Shown here piece after piece: positions 1 to 12,821 of a stretch of DNA of 64,000 nt. Each line of letters starts with the position of its first letter. Within the stretch, counting starts at the first letter, position 1. Source of the stretch: Macrocystis pyrifera (Eukaryota; Sar; Phaeophyceae; Laminariales; Laminariaceae); the NCBI GenBank assembly GCA_031763025.1, contig JASSKH010000029.1, positions 310,001 to 374,000 of the forward strand. Reading direction: 5' to 3'. Position numbers and translations under genes: made by a program. Below the pieces are notes generated by a model. The model was not told the origin of the DNA and made no database searches. It saw nothing but the letters and a program-made list of their open reading frames with translations.

Positions 1-169
1 GCTTGGAAGGCCCATCGCCTGGACATGATCATTTGAAAGTGATGTCCGTAGTGAACTTGTGCAGGTTTATGGGGTACGGCGGACGGAAGGCGCTCCGGAA
101 TAGAAATAGGTGCCTGTTCCTTCGTCACCGTCGCAATTGCGCACTACATAATACTAATACTACTACTGC

Positions 170-300
170 TGCGTGTGTGTTCTTCACATTAAACCGTTCT
201 TCTACTCGTCGACATCCAGCAAGCCCAGTGTCCGTGCTGATTCTTCACCCTAGAGAGATACGAGCTCTGTGGTCACCTACTACGACACAGAGATAACACA
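170..300 (+). repeat. Dispersed repeat family R1, copy 1
   Basis: The segment carries a run like TGTGTGTTCTTCACATTAAA followed by a block containing CGTCGACATCCAGC and then GAGAGATACGAG..CTGTGGTCAC. The same ordered blocks recur near 4560-4740 and 38485-38640 on this strand, and near 3100-3170 and 5060-5295 on the other strand. No open frame is shared between copies, so this is a non-coding interspersed repeat of unknown class. The rest of 1-3080 shows only AT-rich and mixed sequence with short chance frames; I see no gene there. Confidence 0.6.
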
Positions 301-3099
301 CCGTAATGCTACCACACAGATGTGGCATACCATTTTTAGTAGAAGTGGATGGATCATGAATATCGACTCTGCCTTTGGTCGGCCACGAAAGCCGCATCCC
401 ACAACAACTCAAATGCCAGATAGATGCGGGGCGTTCTGCGATAGAGGTATCACATTAATTTATGGACAAAAAACATTATGAGCGACTACTACCACCGTAG
501 CAACGGCGTCCTTACCCGGCGCCTCGTCATGTTTCAGACCTCGATAGATCCCGGCCGCACACGATGAGTATGTTACTTGACAATTGTGCTCTTCATTGTT
601 GAGCATACAGAGTACGAGCGAACACGTACGATGTGCGTTTTGCATCAGTCACTCATATGTTTGTGCGCGCCGAATTTCGCGTTGTGCCTTTTCTGGGAAA
701 GTATGGAGGCACCATGAAAATTAAGGTGCACCCTTATCTTAAAACGCATCATCATGATGTTCGTTATGATACCAACCGTTATGAGCAGCGAAAGAGGGTG
801 GCATCGCCGTAGCAGTATTAGTTTTTCAAAACCTTATAGGCAAGACTGACGCTACCACCCAACATGTGACCCAACCGATGACGGACTTTCAAAGAGATCA
901 GCAATATAGTCAGGCGTTTCCGAAGCATTAAGTTTGTTTTTCGTGTTCTATATCGTTCTAATCGATTGGCTTCAGGGTGTTCCAAAGCACGTTTGTTTAT
1001 ACAAAGCAAAGCGTTAAACAAAATCATCGAAACTTGGACTGCGTGTTACGCAAGACAAACTTTCAACTCCCCTAAATCGATTTGATTCTGAAAACATTAT
1101 CAGGGTAAGTACTACTTAAAAGTGATGCCGGGATTTGCACGTTCATGGCGCGAAGGTCCAAAAGTCCATGCATGAGCCCTAAACACGTGTACATGTATTC
1201 TGTACGACCCGGCCAACCCATTGACGAGTGATTGTGGTATGTTTTTTTTCTGGTTGTGTTTGTCGTCAAACAAGGGGATCCGCCAAGACGCAAAACTCAC
1301 AAACAAAAAGGAAACAAATATTTATTTATGATAATGTTTTCTAGAAAAAATACCCAAACATAACAGAAAACAAATTAGTGGACGAGTCCGCATGAACGGT
1401 CGCACGAAGTGGTATGGGTGCATGAATGCCACCGGCTCGAGACGCCCAAGCGGGAAGAGCTCAGAATAGATGCCCAACGCGGCTTCATCTCAAAGTGTCC
1501 GAAACCAGGTATGGGCTGAAGACAGCATGGAGTCGATCAGCCGTACGTAGCGCAAGACGATAGTTTTTTTTTTGACGACATGGAGTCCGGTTGGAGTAGT
1601 TCATAGAAATTTTCTCGAGGGGTATGATACGCGTGTTGCCGATATTATAGTTGTTTCACGTATACTCCCACATCGAGGCGCGCATTAGGGCCCATCTTCT
1701 CGAGCATTTCACTTTTTTTGTAATTCCATTTTTTATCCTCATATTTTGTTTGCATCCGATTGGCCGAAACGTGAAGCATCAAGCAGGTATTCTCAAGGCT
1801 AATTAATTTTTTGCAATTTCAGTCAAAAAGTCTTTTGGGACTTGACTTTGTTGGTGTGATTTTTTGTTTTTTTACTGTAGAATTGGGGGTTGATCCGACT
1901 TGATGTGGCATGTTCATGGTGCGTCAACACCCCAGTAGAGTCTGAGGTGATTCTTAGCTGCTATTCGGTGACGACGACCGAGGCGATACACATCGCGAAC
2001 CTCAACGAGAGGCGACAGGAGCAATAGCCTCGCCCACGCCCACATACCATAGCCCATCGAACCCCGGCGGTGGTCCCTAAACTCAAATCATGGCGGCCGT
2101 AAGCCCAATTTTTCGGCCTGCTCGGTCGTCCACCCATCACTAAAACCGAGCAAAAGAGAACAGAAAAAAACAGAGGATACGCTCGAGATATAGCTGCATC
2201 ACCGTTCGTTGCTGTTCCGCGCGTGGCGCTTGAGGGATTCCTCCGCCAAGCCAAGACACCCTGGGAAAGATACCTTCCTATGCTTGGCCATAAAAAACGA
2301 AACGAGGCTGGCCGCGGCGGGCACGCGACAACGCAAGCCTTCCTCGCTCTCGTCCACGCTCGCTCGTCGGTGTTTTTGTCGGCTGAGCATTTTGTGACGC
2401 GGTGCGTTTTTTTCCAAGTTGTTTCGATTTCTTACTTGTTCGACAATGGATACGCTGATACGCAGTTCCCCGATAGGACATACCTGGTAACACGTTTCGT
2501 TTGCGACATCGAATTAACGTCCACTGAAATTGAAATTTAGTTTCCCAAATCGAAATTTAGCGTTCGTTCATGGACAAGATGGGCCCATATCACACAAAGG
2601 TGCTGGAGTAATGGGGAAAATGGGATAATATGTAATAAACAAGAGCTGGGACCCACGACCCTTTCCACCTAAATATACACGAGACGAAGAACGCGCACAC
2701 ATGAGTTCAACAAAATACACAAAACTACTGCTGTCACGTGGCCGCGGGCATTTATTCAACCAAATCAAATGAGTTCCCCCGGTTCTCATAACTATCCCAT
2801 TCGTGAATACTAACTACAGCGAGCTAGCTGTTGCTGTCTAGAGTGCTGCCTGCATCATACGAAACGCATGATAGCCTCGACTCTCGCGGACATGCAATGT
2901 AAAAACAGCAATCGAACTACTGCTGTAACAACCATCGTTGAATTTTCGACGATCTCCATGCCGTCAAGCGGACGGTCTGACAAAAGCTGCAGCACAGCTA
3001 TGATACACCCGTGATGTCGGCCGGGGTCATTCTCCATGGAGAGTATACAACTCACCAGCGCTACAAAGGTCAGTGACAACGTAAACAACACGCACGTAC

Positions 3100-3170
3100 T
3101 TATTTATGCTACAGGGTGTCGACGGGTAGAAAGAACAGTTGAATGTGAAGAAAACACACACTGCTTCCAA
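3100..3170 (-). repeat. Dispersed repeat family R1, short copy
   Basis: Read on the minus strand this matches the start of R1: the TGTGTGTTTTCTTCACATT block followed by a CTTTCTACCCGTCGACA block. Only the leading part of the family is present. Confidence 0.5.
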
Positions 3171-3750
3171 AAAAAGGAACAAAACCGCGGTTTCTGCTCC
3201 CCCGATGTTGTCCGCGCCGGTCGTGGGTTTCTGTGTGTCCCCCTGCTTCCGTTTTCAATGACCGCCTCGCGGCCTTGGAGCAATCGGCCTGCACGTGCCT
3301 TCGTTGTCACCCCCTCCCGGTTGGTTCTCATTCTCTCCGGTCCCAAAAATACAATGCTACTCGCACTTACTTGCGGTTGGTTGTGATCTTCAAAACCTAA
3401 AGTCTCGGTCAGGGTGATTTCTATTCGTCTCTCTCCCGCTCGTCGACGCCCTGTCTCCCGCCCCCTCGGTCGTCGAATCTAGCCTCCTGCCGGCGCAGGT
3501 ATACCGTGTCGTAGTGTCCTGTGGTGGCGCCTGCCCCCCCGCGCGGATATCCCGATAGAGTTTTGCTCCTTTTCCGCTACCGCCGAAAAACAAACGCGCG
3601 AATCCAAAAGGTGTCGGCGCCTGGCGCACCACGTACGACTCAACTCTACCACCACGCCGTAGCCTCGCGGCCACACGCAACAGGATGATATTATCACTCC
3701 TCGGGTGACTCTGGCCGTACACTGGCCAGGTATACCTACCTCTCTCGCCA

Positions 3751-3958
3751 TAGGCCTGACCATAGGGCGTGCCTCGCAGCATGCCTCGCTCAGGCGTTTG
3801 GAAACACAACCGACGCGGATGAAAGCTGAACATACATGATGGATGTCGATTTTGTGGAAAGCACGCGGTATAGGCCTGACCATAGGGCGTGCCTCGCAGC
3901 GTTCCTCGCTCAGGCGTTTGGAAACACCACCGACACGGATGAAAGCTGAACATACATC
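3751..3958. repeat. 120-bp direct tandem duplication
   Basis: A block beginning TAGGCCTGACCATAGGGCGT at 3751 recurs at 3871, exactly 120 bp later. Similarity continues for about 87 bp up to the GAAAGCTGAACATACAT end. The surrounding 3390-4045 is G+C-rich, and two overlapping minus-strand frames of ~187 codons stay open through both repeats. I read these frames as accidental, because neither shows family resemblance and they compete with each other. Confidence 0.75.
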
Positions 3959-4297
3959 CGAGGATAGAACAGCATAGATAGGTAAACAGGTATCATATGA
4001 ATATGTCATACTAATAGTATTTTTAAGCACAAACGCGAGCAGCACACTTATTTACGGGTGGGTTTGGTTCGGGAAGGTGAGAATTTCAGGATCGAGATTT
4101 GTACAAAAAGGTGATGCGACCATTTTGAAACAGCACATACAGCATTATTGTGTTAAAAACAGAGGTGGGCATACGCTGGTGCTAATTATCATGACCCAGA
4201 GTCTACCATATGTTATGTGGTCGAATTCTACCTCGCTCAAGATCGTGTGCTACGACTGCTACCACTGCTGCTACTGCTGCTGCTACTACTACTACTA

Positions 4298-4410
4298 CTA
4301 CACGGGGGTCCATAGCTAACGGGACCAAATTTTGCTAGTATAAACAGTTAAATATATAGGTTTTTGTGTTCCACCATAGGTCCTATTAACTATGGACCCC
4401 CGGAAATACT
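4298..4410 (-). mobile_element. Palindromic MITE, copy 1
   Basis: The element is bounded by CACGGGGGTCCATAGCTAACGG and the complementary CCTATTAACTATGGACCCCCG. Its core contains AAATATATAGGTTTTTGTGT. It has no coding capacity. It lies directly after a CTG/CTA microsatellite (about 4250-4297). This copy is in the reverse orientation relative to those at 16073, 28226, 42403, 46095 and 63379. Confidence 0.8.
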
Positions 4411-4559
4411 AAAAAAAAAAATTGTCATGCTCCTATTATTATATCATCGTTCAAAAAGAAGCGGAGTCGAACCATTAACATTAATAAGTGGCATGCCGGT
4501 AGTACACAGCACAAGAAAGTATACGAAGGCGTTACGTGTTCATGTCTGGATGATGTGTT

Positions 4560-4740
4560 TGTTCGTGCCATGTTCTTCACCTAAAACCTTTCTCACTATT
4601 ATTATCGATGTTTAATACTCGTCTACATCCAGCAGAAGCAACCAGTATCCGAGTCGATACTTCAATCATATCGTAACTGGTACAGAGACACAAGCTTCTC
4701 TGGGCACGAAACTACGAAACAAGTGTCAGAACTGCCGACC
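4560..4740 (+). repeat. Dispersed repeat family R1, copy 3
   Basis: Contains GTTCTTCACCTAAAACCTTTCTCAC, then ACTCGTCTACATCCAGC, then a CGAGTCGATACTTCAATC block and a terminal ACGAAACTACGAAAC block, in the same order as the minus-strand copy at 5060-5295. Confidence 0.6.
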
Positions 4741-5059
4741 CATTTGTTTATGTTGTGATGATTTCCAAAACTCCCAACCGGAGATTGATTTCGTGCCTTG
4801 TAGTGCCCCACATATTGACTGCTATAGATCAGCGGTCGGCGGACCACCCGCAAACTCGAAGTTTATATTTATTATTTTTAATAATAGTCGTCGCTGGCTG
4901 TTATAAATCTCCTTGTGTTTGAGAAACGAGAACGAGGCTGACCCATTCATTGTTTCCTTCGTTAATTTCCTTTGTTTGGGCTCTTTGCTATAATGTGTGC
5001 GTCGTGTCTCTCGTATATATATATATCCAGTCTTGATGACATGGCATTCCATTTGTCTA

Positions 5060-5295
5060 CCTATAGTGCCGGTTGTAGTGTCTCCGTGGCGTACTTTCGT
5101 TACCACATGATGAGTTTTATCTCTCAACAAAAAAAATATATACGAGATTGAAGAATCGGGACGGACACTGGTTGGGCTTGATGTCGACGAGTATTCATTA
5201 GTGAGAAAGGTTTTATGTGAACAATAAACACACGAACACACATACATACATCCAGATATGATGACGGTTGAATGCGAAGAACACACACAACTATT
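5060..5295 (-). repeat. Dispersed repeat family R1, copy 4 (inverted)
   Basis: On the minus strand this reads ATAAAACCTTTCTCACTAATG, ACTCGTCGACATCAAGC and CCCGATTCTTCAATCTCG, aligning block by block with 4560-4740. The two copies form a large imperfect inverted pair about 320 bp apart. Confidence 0.6.
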
Positions 5296-5765
5296 AACAA
5301 ATACTGCTGTAGAACTAATTAATGTACATATGTAGAGGGACTAACACCGTACGAAGATATATACCAGGTAGAATATGTTTGTACTCGGATAAAATAATGG
5401 AGGAATAGCGTGTGTGTGGTTCTTTTGCGTTGATTTCTGTGTTGCCGCCTAGGGCCTTCAATGCGCGTTTCATGAGGCAGCACCCCAGACAGCAGCCGCT
5501 GGAAGTCGGTGGCAACGAGTTGTTCAGCTGTAAGAACGGGATGAACTCTGCTGCATTGGTAGGTGAGGGGATACCCGCGGCCATGCCATTATATCAATAG
5601 CTCAGTTTGCACATTGATTTTATTTCATATGTATGTATGTGTGTGCGCCTTCTTCGTCTCGCAACTTTTTCAAGTGGGAGGCGATGATGTTTTACGGGTT
5701 TTCGGATTTTGCTTGGGCTCCAGCATCTGTGTGACCAAGTACTCTTTGAATTTCAAGCTAATGTG

Positions 5766-5835
5766 AAGAAAGCAACAACACAACAACAACAACAACGAAA
5801 ACAACAAACAGCAACACAATAATTATTACAACATA
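5766..5835. repeat. CAA-rich low-complexity tract
   Basis: An imperfect (CAA)n/(AAC)n run. Positions 5836-7590 hold no gene I can support. Confidence 0.7.
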
Positions 5836-7644
5836 CAACAACAACGTAAATATATACATACGTCGTATGCGTAATTATATATTTTTTATTTTTGTTTTTC
5901 CGAGTCTGTACCTGGTAGCTGCGTCACGGGTTTTTGTAGCGTTGATGAAGTTTATACGCTCCTTCATGCCGAATGACCCCCCGAATTCTCAAGGACGTGG
6001 TATCATAGCTCAGCTGCAGCTTTGACAAAAAATGTCAACGCACAGGAGGACATGGCGATCGTTGATGGTATATGTCATGTGTGGCGGCTTGTTGTTCGTT
6101 TTTTTTTTACTTCGTGTTAGCGAGTCGTCACTCTGACCCACCCCCAGCGAACATGCGTGTTCTTCCCTGTGTCCACGACTACCAAGATGATGCTCATGGA
6201 ACGAAAATTGAAAAGGCTTGAATACAAGCCGATATACGCAGCTGCTATAATAATAGTGGTGATTTTGCAACGACCATGTGATCATAACAGCTTTTTCAGA
6301 CCTTTATTTATGTGTCTCATCAGAATTGATCGCCGCCGGCGTGTAATCCACGAAAAAAAAAACGAAAAAACTGTATCGGGGGTCCGCATTCAGAGATGTA
6401 GCTGGTTGTTTCTCAACGTACTCGGAGTCGGCAAGGACACGCGAAAACGCTCTTTAACACTATGCTCGTCGGTTTTTCAATGAAAAGTCCAAAATTTGAA
6501 GGAAACCAAAAACATTGCGAAAATCCCACACCGCCGTCGATCGAGTACCAATAGAGCGCAACTGGCATTTATTTGAATCGTCGTAATCATCGGACCCGAT
6601 CGAAAATGACGATGATATTGTCTGATGCTTCCTGGAAAGTTCAGTTCTTCGTTTCACGAACATCGTGTTTGCCGCGTATTTCGTACGCTCCAGACAGCGC
6701 TGTAGTCAGTAAACACGAACGAACGAGTTGGTTAGTTGTTGGGACGGAGGAAAACCCTATGCGAAATTTAGTTGATATTCGCGCCTCCCATGTCACTACT
6801 ACTACTGCTGCTGCTGTGGGTCCCAGGTTCTCGACCAGACCGTCGCATGGGTATTGTCCCGCGGAGGTCCCACCATTCGCCGAGGTCGTGGATATCCGTA
6901 TATCTTATTGTACGACTGTGGTCATCCATATTCCATGACTATTTGTTGTCGTCAGCAGAGATGTCGTCAGCAGTGACATTGTCCCGTGACAAGTAGTCAC
7001 TGCGGATTGGAATGCAAGGCCCGTGCCTCGCACACACTCTCTCTTCCTCTTCCATCATCGTTGATGGTTGTTCGTGAGATCGTCCGTACCGATCCTATAC
7101 CAAAACCTGGCGTGTCCTACACGCTACGCCCTCTAAGAAAGGGAAGTGCCACAGATGTCGAGTCGAACCTGGGGGTCCTCCCCACATTTGGCGTCGACGG
7201 CTCCCCACACTGCTGCTGTTCAGTTTGCACGTACGTGTGCGTGCGCCTTCTTCGTCTCGTGTACCTGTTTCGGGGACAAGCGACAGAAATTCTGAATTAA
7301 TTGGTCCCAAACATTAATGCAATACAAAAGGGCTGACACCGTTCTTCCGCCAGTCAGTCAGTGATGTGCAAACCAGCGTATAGTGTTTTGCAAAATAAAT
7401 GCTTGGGAGTATTAATTATTTTTTGTATTTCGAACGTTGTCCGAGCCCCCCTTGTTCTCATCACGTAACGATTTAAACGTAGGCAGGTATTAAGATGTTT
7501 TAATTGAGGTCGAACGGAGACGGACATGTTGTACAAAATGCATTGTCCTGTGTCAGAGGGCAAAATCAATCATCACAAATCAAGAACCAACAAATGTATG
7601 ACCCACCAATATCGGGCTCTTCGTTTGGCACTCTATGCAGCGCT

Positions 7645-8712
7645 AAAAACCGATTTTATAAACTTATTCATGAAATACCTCAGCTGCGAGTTCGACTGAT
7701 TAAATAGAACATACTCAACTTTGCAAGCTGCATAATACGTCTCGTCTACCTGGTATATTCCAATTCACCGAGTTTTACAAGTATTTTATTTCGGGTTTTT
7801 GCCAAAATCAGGTATATACCTGGCCACTTTCGTGCCAAAAATAGTTTCATACTGAAATCAAGTACAAAACGCACACCAGGAACCCTGCTATTGGCCAAGC
7901 TGACATTGTAACTGAAAAGGGCAAGGTACACCTGATTTTTTCTACTTTGTCTAGCTTTCAACTGATTTTGGCCAACTTAGAACCAATCAGAGAGGCCATA
8001 CGCACACAGTGTTTTCTCTCCGCATACGTCTGCCCTCCCTCGGTTGAAATTCTTCTGTATTGACGTATAAACTCTGTACTCGTACGTCGTACGTAAAAGT
8101 ACGTATATACAATGCATACATGCGTGCGCTGGTTTCACTTTGTTTCCTCTGGGGTGTGCAATGTGCTTCAGTTAGTTGTTGTGTGTATTCTTTTGTTGTC
8201 TATGTTCACAGCAGTCTTTACAGCACCATGGACACTCGGCGTTTCGTCTGCACCACCCCGCGTCGAGGTGGTCTCAGGTTTGGTACGGCAAGATAATTTC
8301 GTACCGAGCAGGCGGTTCCGCGAGGAGACGGTCTGGAAGCTTTAAAGCTGTCAACGGGGGGGGGGCGCCAGAGCAAATACTCTTGGCGCTCCCGCCGTGA
8401 CGAAACAAACGAAGCATATCAGTAGTAACTCTTTGCAGGTTCTAATGGAGCCCGTGGTACCTACACCCTGAAGGAAACAAAACACTTGAGATTTTGGAGG
8501 CCATGTGGCTTTAGGCCCATTCTTTTTTGTCGGATTGTCATGGACATCACACCGCCCGTGGCGCGCGTTTTTTACTTGGTTTTAGAATGTACCTGATTTT
8601 GGCTCAAACGGATCAGGTATACCTGATTTTGGCATTTGCCCTTTTTATAAATTTTGAAATACGTCAGCTGATTAGATTAAGTAATTGATACTCAACTTTG
8701 CAAGCTGCGTAG
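7645..8712. repeat. Two related copies of an AT-rich interspersed repeat
   Basis: Both 7645-7735 and 8640-8712 contain TTTTATAAA.TT, a GAAATAC.TCAGCTG block, and ACTCAACTTTGCAAGCTGC. Between and beside them are repeated ACCTGATTTTGGC blocks (7780-7960 and 8590-8640), which reappear near 20100-20200. Short open frames at 8060-8400 look accidental. No gene is supported. Confidence 0.5.
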
Positions 8713-9037
8713 GTATTGCAATAAACCGAACTATGGAGGGTGGCTCCGTTGCCGGTGTCGGCCTTGTCTTCGTCTTTGACAGGGTTGGCCGAGGCCTAGA
8801 CGTGCACGTTCTCTTTCGTGATACGTGGCAAGGAGGTGCCTCCACAAGCCTCCCTCGCGTCTCGCAAGTAGAGAACTTATAGAAATTGTGGGAGTGCGGG
8901 TACTTTCGTAAATGACCCTTTTCTCCCCCTGGCGCGTTCGGACTTCATGGCCCGAACGTCAACCATTATGAAGGTCCATCCGTGATGGCGGATCTCATAG
9001 GCCGGACGTTGGTTAACGTATCTTCATGGTTGGCATT

Positions 9038-9605
9038 TGTGATCGGAGATTGACGGTATCTCCGTACGTACCCTGTCTTCCACATCGCCCCCCCCCCCTC
9101 TATGCGCCTCAAGTCCATCTTTGCTAAGGATGTATGTGACTTTGGGGCGAGCATTCGAGAGGGAATGCTAGTGGTAGGTGGAGTCTTGACAGGGGAACGT
9201 AGCGTCTTCTTCTTCACTGCTCACGGTCTGTACCTAAATTCCCCCCCCTGACTGTCTACGACAGCACACTTCGTGTTGATAAAACACGGCAGTAAGTGTT
9301 GGGATTCGTGCAGTCCCGTTAGAATGCCGGCAGCTAAATATCGGAGTTGCAATGGTTGTCCCATTGTTTTTTTTTTTTTCTCAGCGCTTCGTATCTGTCG
9401 TGTGGCCACACTCAGGCGGTGTTCCTCGTGTCGGCTGTATATATATATATTTCGACACGGGCGAATGTTTCTGATGTCTCCTTGCTCGAACAAGGTACTA
9501 GCTTGTTATGGGGCAAGAGCCAGATTTGATGTCTTTTACTTAATGGGCGTGCGCATGCCTGGACATGTGATCGGAGATTGACGGTATCTACGTACCCTGT
9601 CCTTC
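9038..9605. repeat. Pair of ~45-bp dispersed repeats
   Basis: TGATCGGAGATTGACGGTAT followed by a CTCCGTACGTACCCTGTC block occurs at about 9038-9085 and again, slightly shortened, at about 9568-9608. The spacer has a CTG run and mixed sequence without a gene. Confidence 0.55.
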
Positions 9606-10609
9606 ACAGAGCGCGCGTTTTCTATACTGTATGCCATTCCTTGCCATACCACAGCAGCTGCTGCAGCAGTTGCTGCTGTAGGATAGAGGAGAAAATCAGC
9701 AAAACGGCATGATGACCTCGTATTGCGAAATGGCGACCCCGTACATATACATCGCCTCACTTACGGAGGTATGACGGCGTAAGTGAGGTTTGAATGGGGA
9801 GGTACACAGAACAGTAGTACCTCCTTGTAGAGAGCATGCAAAGATGATACATTAATTATAACCTGTCCCGAAAGACACGGTTAATATGAGGGTAGAACAA
9901 CGGTCGGCTGCAGCGGGGAGGGGAGCGATGTTCATTAATATTACTATTTAATACCTGGTATTAATAATACGTAGGGTTACCAGAGGGTGTGTATTGTATT
10001 AATAGTACATATATAGACCGAATTAGAGTCTTACCAGGCAGCAATACGTGCTATTAATACAATAGATCAGTAGTGATACTTGTGGTGTGTACGTACTGCT
10101 GTTTTGTAGCAGTATTACCGGTATATTAATATCAATAGCGTTCTTACCGTAGATCATACTCCAAAAATAGAACTAATACTGACACTTCGCTAATCATTTG
10201 ATTTACGTAAAGTTTTACGTACTCAATATATTTCTTGATTCATATCAAACGTACACTACTATTTATTTTCCTCTGAATGAAATTTCGAATCACTACTTAC
10301 TTTTATACCAGGTATATATACAAGGTTCCCCTTCGGGAGGTGCCGTATGAGTAGGGGAGTGGCGCAAGAGCGAATTAATATTCGTATGCAACCCTGCACA
10401 CTTGTGTAGAAGTACAGTAGTACCTGCATCCACCCATCATTTTAACGTGAAGAACACACACTACATATTTTTGAGGACAGACTATTATTATACCTGGTAC
10501 TGTTGGCGGAATTGGTGTGGCATCATTACTACAATAACATAAAGTAGGGTAGCGATAAGTGGATATATTGATCGAGCCGACTCGCGGCGATGAATTCGTA
10601 CAAAAAAGT

Positions 10610-11060
10610 TGCGCGAGGTAGAGGTTGAGCCATAATACTTTGTGCCCGGTTGAGTAAGGTACAGCACATATATACTGGTAGAATGTATGTATATGTTCCC
10701 CCAAAATTAATGTTTCTTGGTGCTCAGGGTAACATCAAGGTTTCACAGATAAATGCTCGGCGAGAACAAATCGTAGTCCGAGCACTGAGAGTATTGGAGC
10801 ACTGGCGGCAAAAATAATGCCATCACTGAGAAGGCCCAGGTTGCGCCATAATACTTTGTGACCGGTTGAGTAAAGTACAGCACATATATACTGGTACAAT
10901 GTATGTATATGTTCCCCCAAAATCATTGTTTCTTGGTGCTCAGGGTAACATCAAGGTTTCACAGATAAATACTCGGCGAGAGCAAATCGTAGTCCGAGCA
11001 CTGAGAGTATTGGAGTACTGGCGGCAATAATATTGCCATCGCTGAGAAGGCCCAAACACT
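10610..11060. repeat. 216-bp tandem duplication
   Basis: A unit containing AATGTATGTATATGTTCCCCC, then GTTTCTTGGTGCTCAGGGTA, then a CACAGATAAATGCTCGGCGA block occurs at 10682 and again at 10898 (period 216). About 90 percent of compared bases match by eye. Minus-strand open frames across both copies repeat with the DNA and are unlikely to be genes. Confidence 0.8.
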
Positions 11061-11720
11061 GAGAGTAATGAGAGTGTCAGCAGTACCGAACCCCGAGAAT
11101 ACAGGAAAGTATGTACCCGCGGTAGTATCGAAACACGAAATACTTGCAGTAAAGGCAATATGCGTAGTACAGAACCTCGAGATACTGAGAGTATCCCCAG
11201 TACATGCATATATATCCCTCGCAAATGCGTATCTCGAAATACTGCCAGACTGCTTTAAGTACCCAAGTTGTCTCCAGCGAAAGTGATTTGCTCCAACTCC
11301 CACTCGTGTGGGACTATCTAGGTGTGTTTGGTGCCGAACGCTGGGCCTGAGAATTGTCGACGCGGTGCACAGACGGTTGAAGTATACATCACACTCACTC
11401 GAAGTATACTGGGCATATTGAGGGTATTTCATTACTGCGAGTACTGAGTCTCGCAGAAGTAGCAGTACGAACACTACCAACGGACGAAATACTGCTATTG
11501 TAGATTAGAATACTTACCCGCGGTACAGAACCTTGAGACACTTGAAGCACAACAGGGGGCATCCACGCCAGCAGCAGTAGCGAACCCCGCATTAGTGCGA
11601 GCCCGAAAGTGTACGAAGTAGTATCGACAGAACCTCAAAATTCTGCGAGTACTCGCAGTATCTCGAGTACAAAAAAACCCCGAAATACTGCGAGTGTACG
11701 AAGTACCTACGGTAATAGCA
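11060..11720. repeat. Degenerate short-period repeat array
   Basis: Variants of AGTACCGAACCTCGAAATACTGCGAGTA recur irregularly (for example near 11085, 11170, 11225, 11510, 11640 and 11680). They look like a decayed tandem array. The minus-strand open frames in 10959-11818 follow the repeat and are not supported as genes. Confidence 0.5.
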
Positions 11721-12119
11721 GCCGTATTTTCTCGAACATACTTTGCTTTACTCCCAACTATTGGGAGTAGCTGTGAAACGTTGAGGTGTGAACGCACGCC
11801 ACACGTAAGCGCGCCCAAACTATTTACCTTGGGTACAAAAACACAAGTAACTACAATACTTCCTCTGTCACATAAGTCTGTGCCGTTATGTTTTTACGCC
11901 CCCTTAAGGGTGTCCGATCTGTTTTCCGTTTTTTTTGTTGAATTCTCCGGCGTTTTTTGAGCAAGAAAAACTTCCTTTTTTTTTTTAGCGGGTGCTTGAA
12001 CCATGCGACCGAACGGCCGGAAAACATTGAGTTGGCCCCAAAACGGTCATATTTTGCCCCTTTTCAGGGAGGGGGGTGGTGGGGCACTGAGCGTAACTCC
12101 CCCCCAAAACAAGAATTAT

Positions 12120-12475
12120 CGCCAACCCTGAAGCTAACCCCCCCTACACTCAACCATCCATACGCGCCCCCCATGCTAAAACCAGTAATAGTGACCCCCA
12201 CACTAAAATCAAGACACTTGAGGTACCATACTAAAACCAAGACACTTGGGATTCCACACTAAAACCAATACACTTGCGGGGCAAAAATCGACAGTAGTAG
12301 GGCCCGAACCCAACCCCCCCCTCTACTCAACGATCCATGTCGCGTCCCCCCATACTCAAACCAGTATAACTAACCCCACACTAAAAACTAAGACAAATTT
12401 TGGTTTCCCGTTAAAACCAAGACACTTGGGGGGCCCACACTAAAACCAAGACAATTTCGGGGCAAAAACAGGAAA
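12120..12475. repeat. Short-period array of CACTAAAACCAAGACACTTG units
   Basis: About eight variants of CTAAAACCAAGACACTTGGG are interspersed with a repeated block containing CTACTCAACCATCCATACGC and CCCCCCATACTCAAACCAGT. The array ends about 10 bp beyond the stop codon of the minus-strand gene relic at 12483. Confidence 0.7.
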
Positions 12476-12482
12476 ATGTCGA

Positions 12483-12821
12483 TTAGTCGTCCTCGCTGTC
12501 GCTGGGACTCGATGCCATCCAGGCGTAAGCCTTCTCTAAAGCCTCCTTGTCGTATTTTACCACCCTCTCCAGCGTCCCCTCCCTCTGCCGCTTTCTTACC
12601 CCGGTGTGTTCTACTGCAAAGTCGTTGTCGCCCACCTTACGGAGTGTTTGGTTGTAAACCTTGAAAAGGCTTTGCCACACCCGTTCTAACGTCTCCCCAT
12701 CGTACTTACTTTACCCCGGCGGAATAGCCAGCGCAACCTGCACTACAATTGCAATGTGGCGGCCCACTGAAAGCTCGCCGCCCTTGGGGCGAGGTGGGGG
12801 GGTAATTGGGGGCGTATCCAT
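12483..12821 (-). pseudogene. Small gene relic interrupted by one in-frame stop
   Basis: Reading from the ATG at 12821 on the minus strand gives 113 codons in one continuous frame, broken only by a TAA at 12713-12711 and closed by a TAA at 12483-12485. The upstream part is proline-rich and then has a hydrophobic helix-like stretch ending IPPG. After the stop come YDGETLERVWQSLF, NQTLRKVGDNDF and an acidic serine tail ending SDSEDD. Codon choice and the absence of low complexity make it look coding on both sides of the stop. The pattern of a hydrophobic helix, a tryptophan and YNxxL faintly recalls short Myb/SANT-like transposon-associated proteins, but I do not recognise the family. It could also be a sequencing error in an intact gene. 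Confidence 0.45.

Noticed and set aside
3390..4045. Two overlapping minus-strand frames of ~187 codons
   Set aside because: They compete in different frames, contain a DNA-level duplication, show no family motif and have no splice context.
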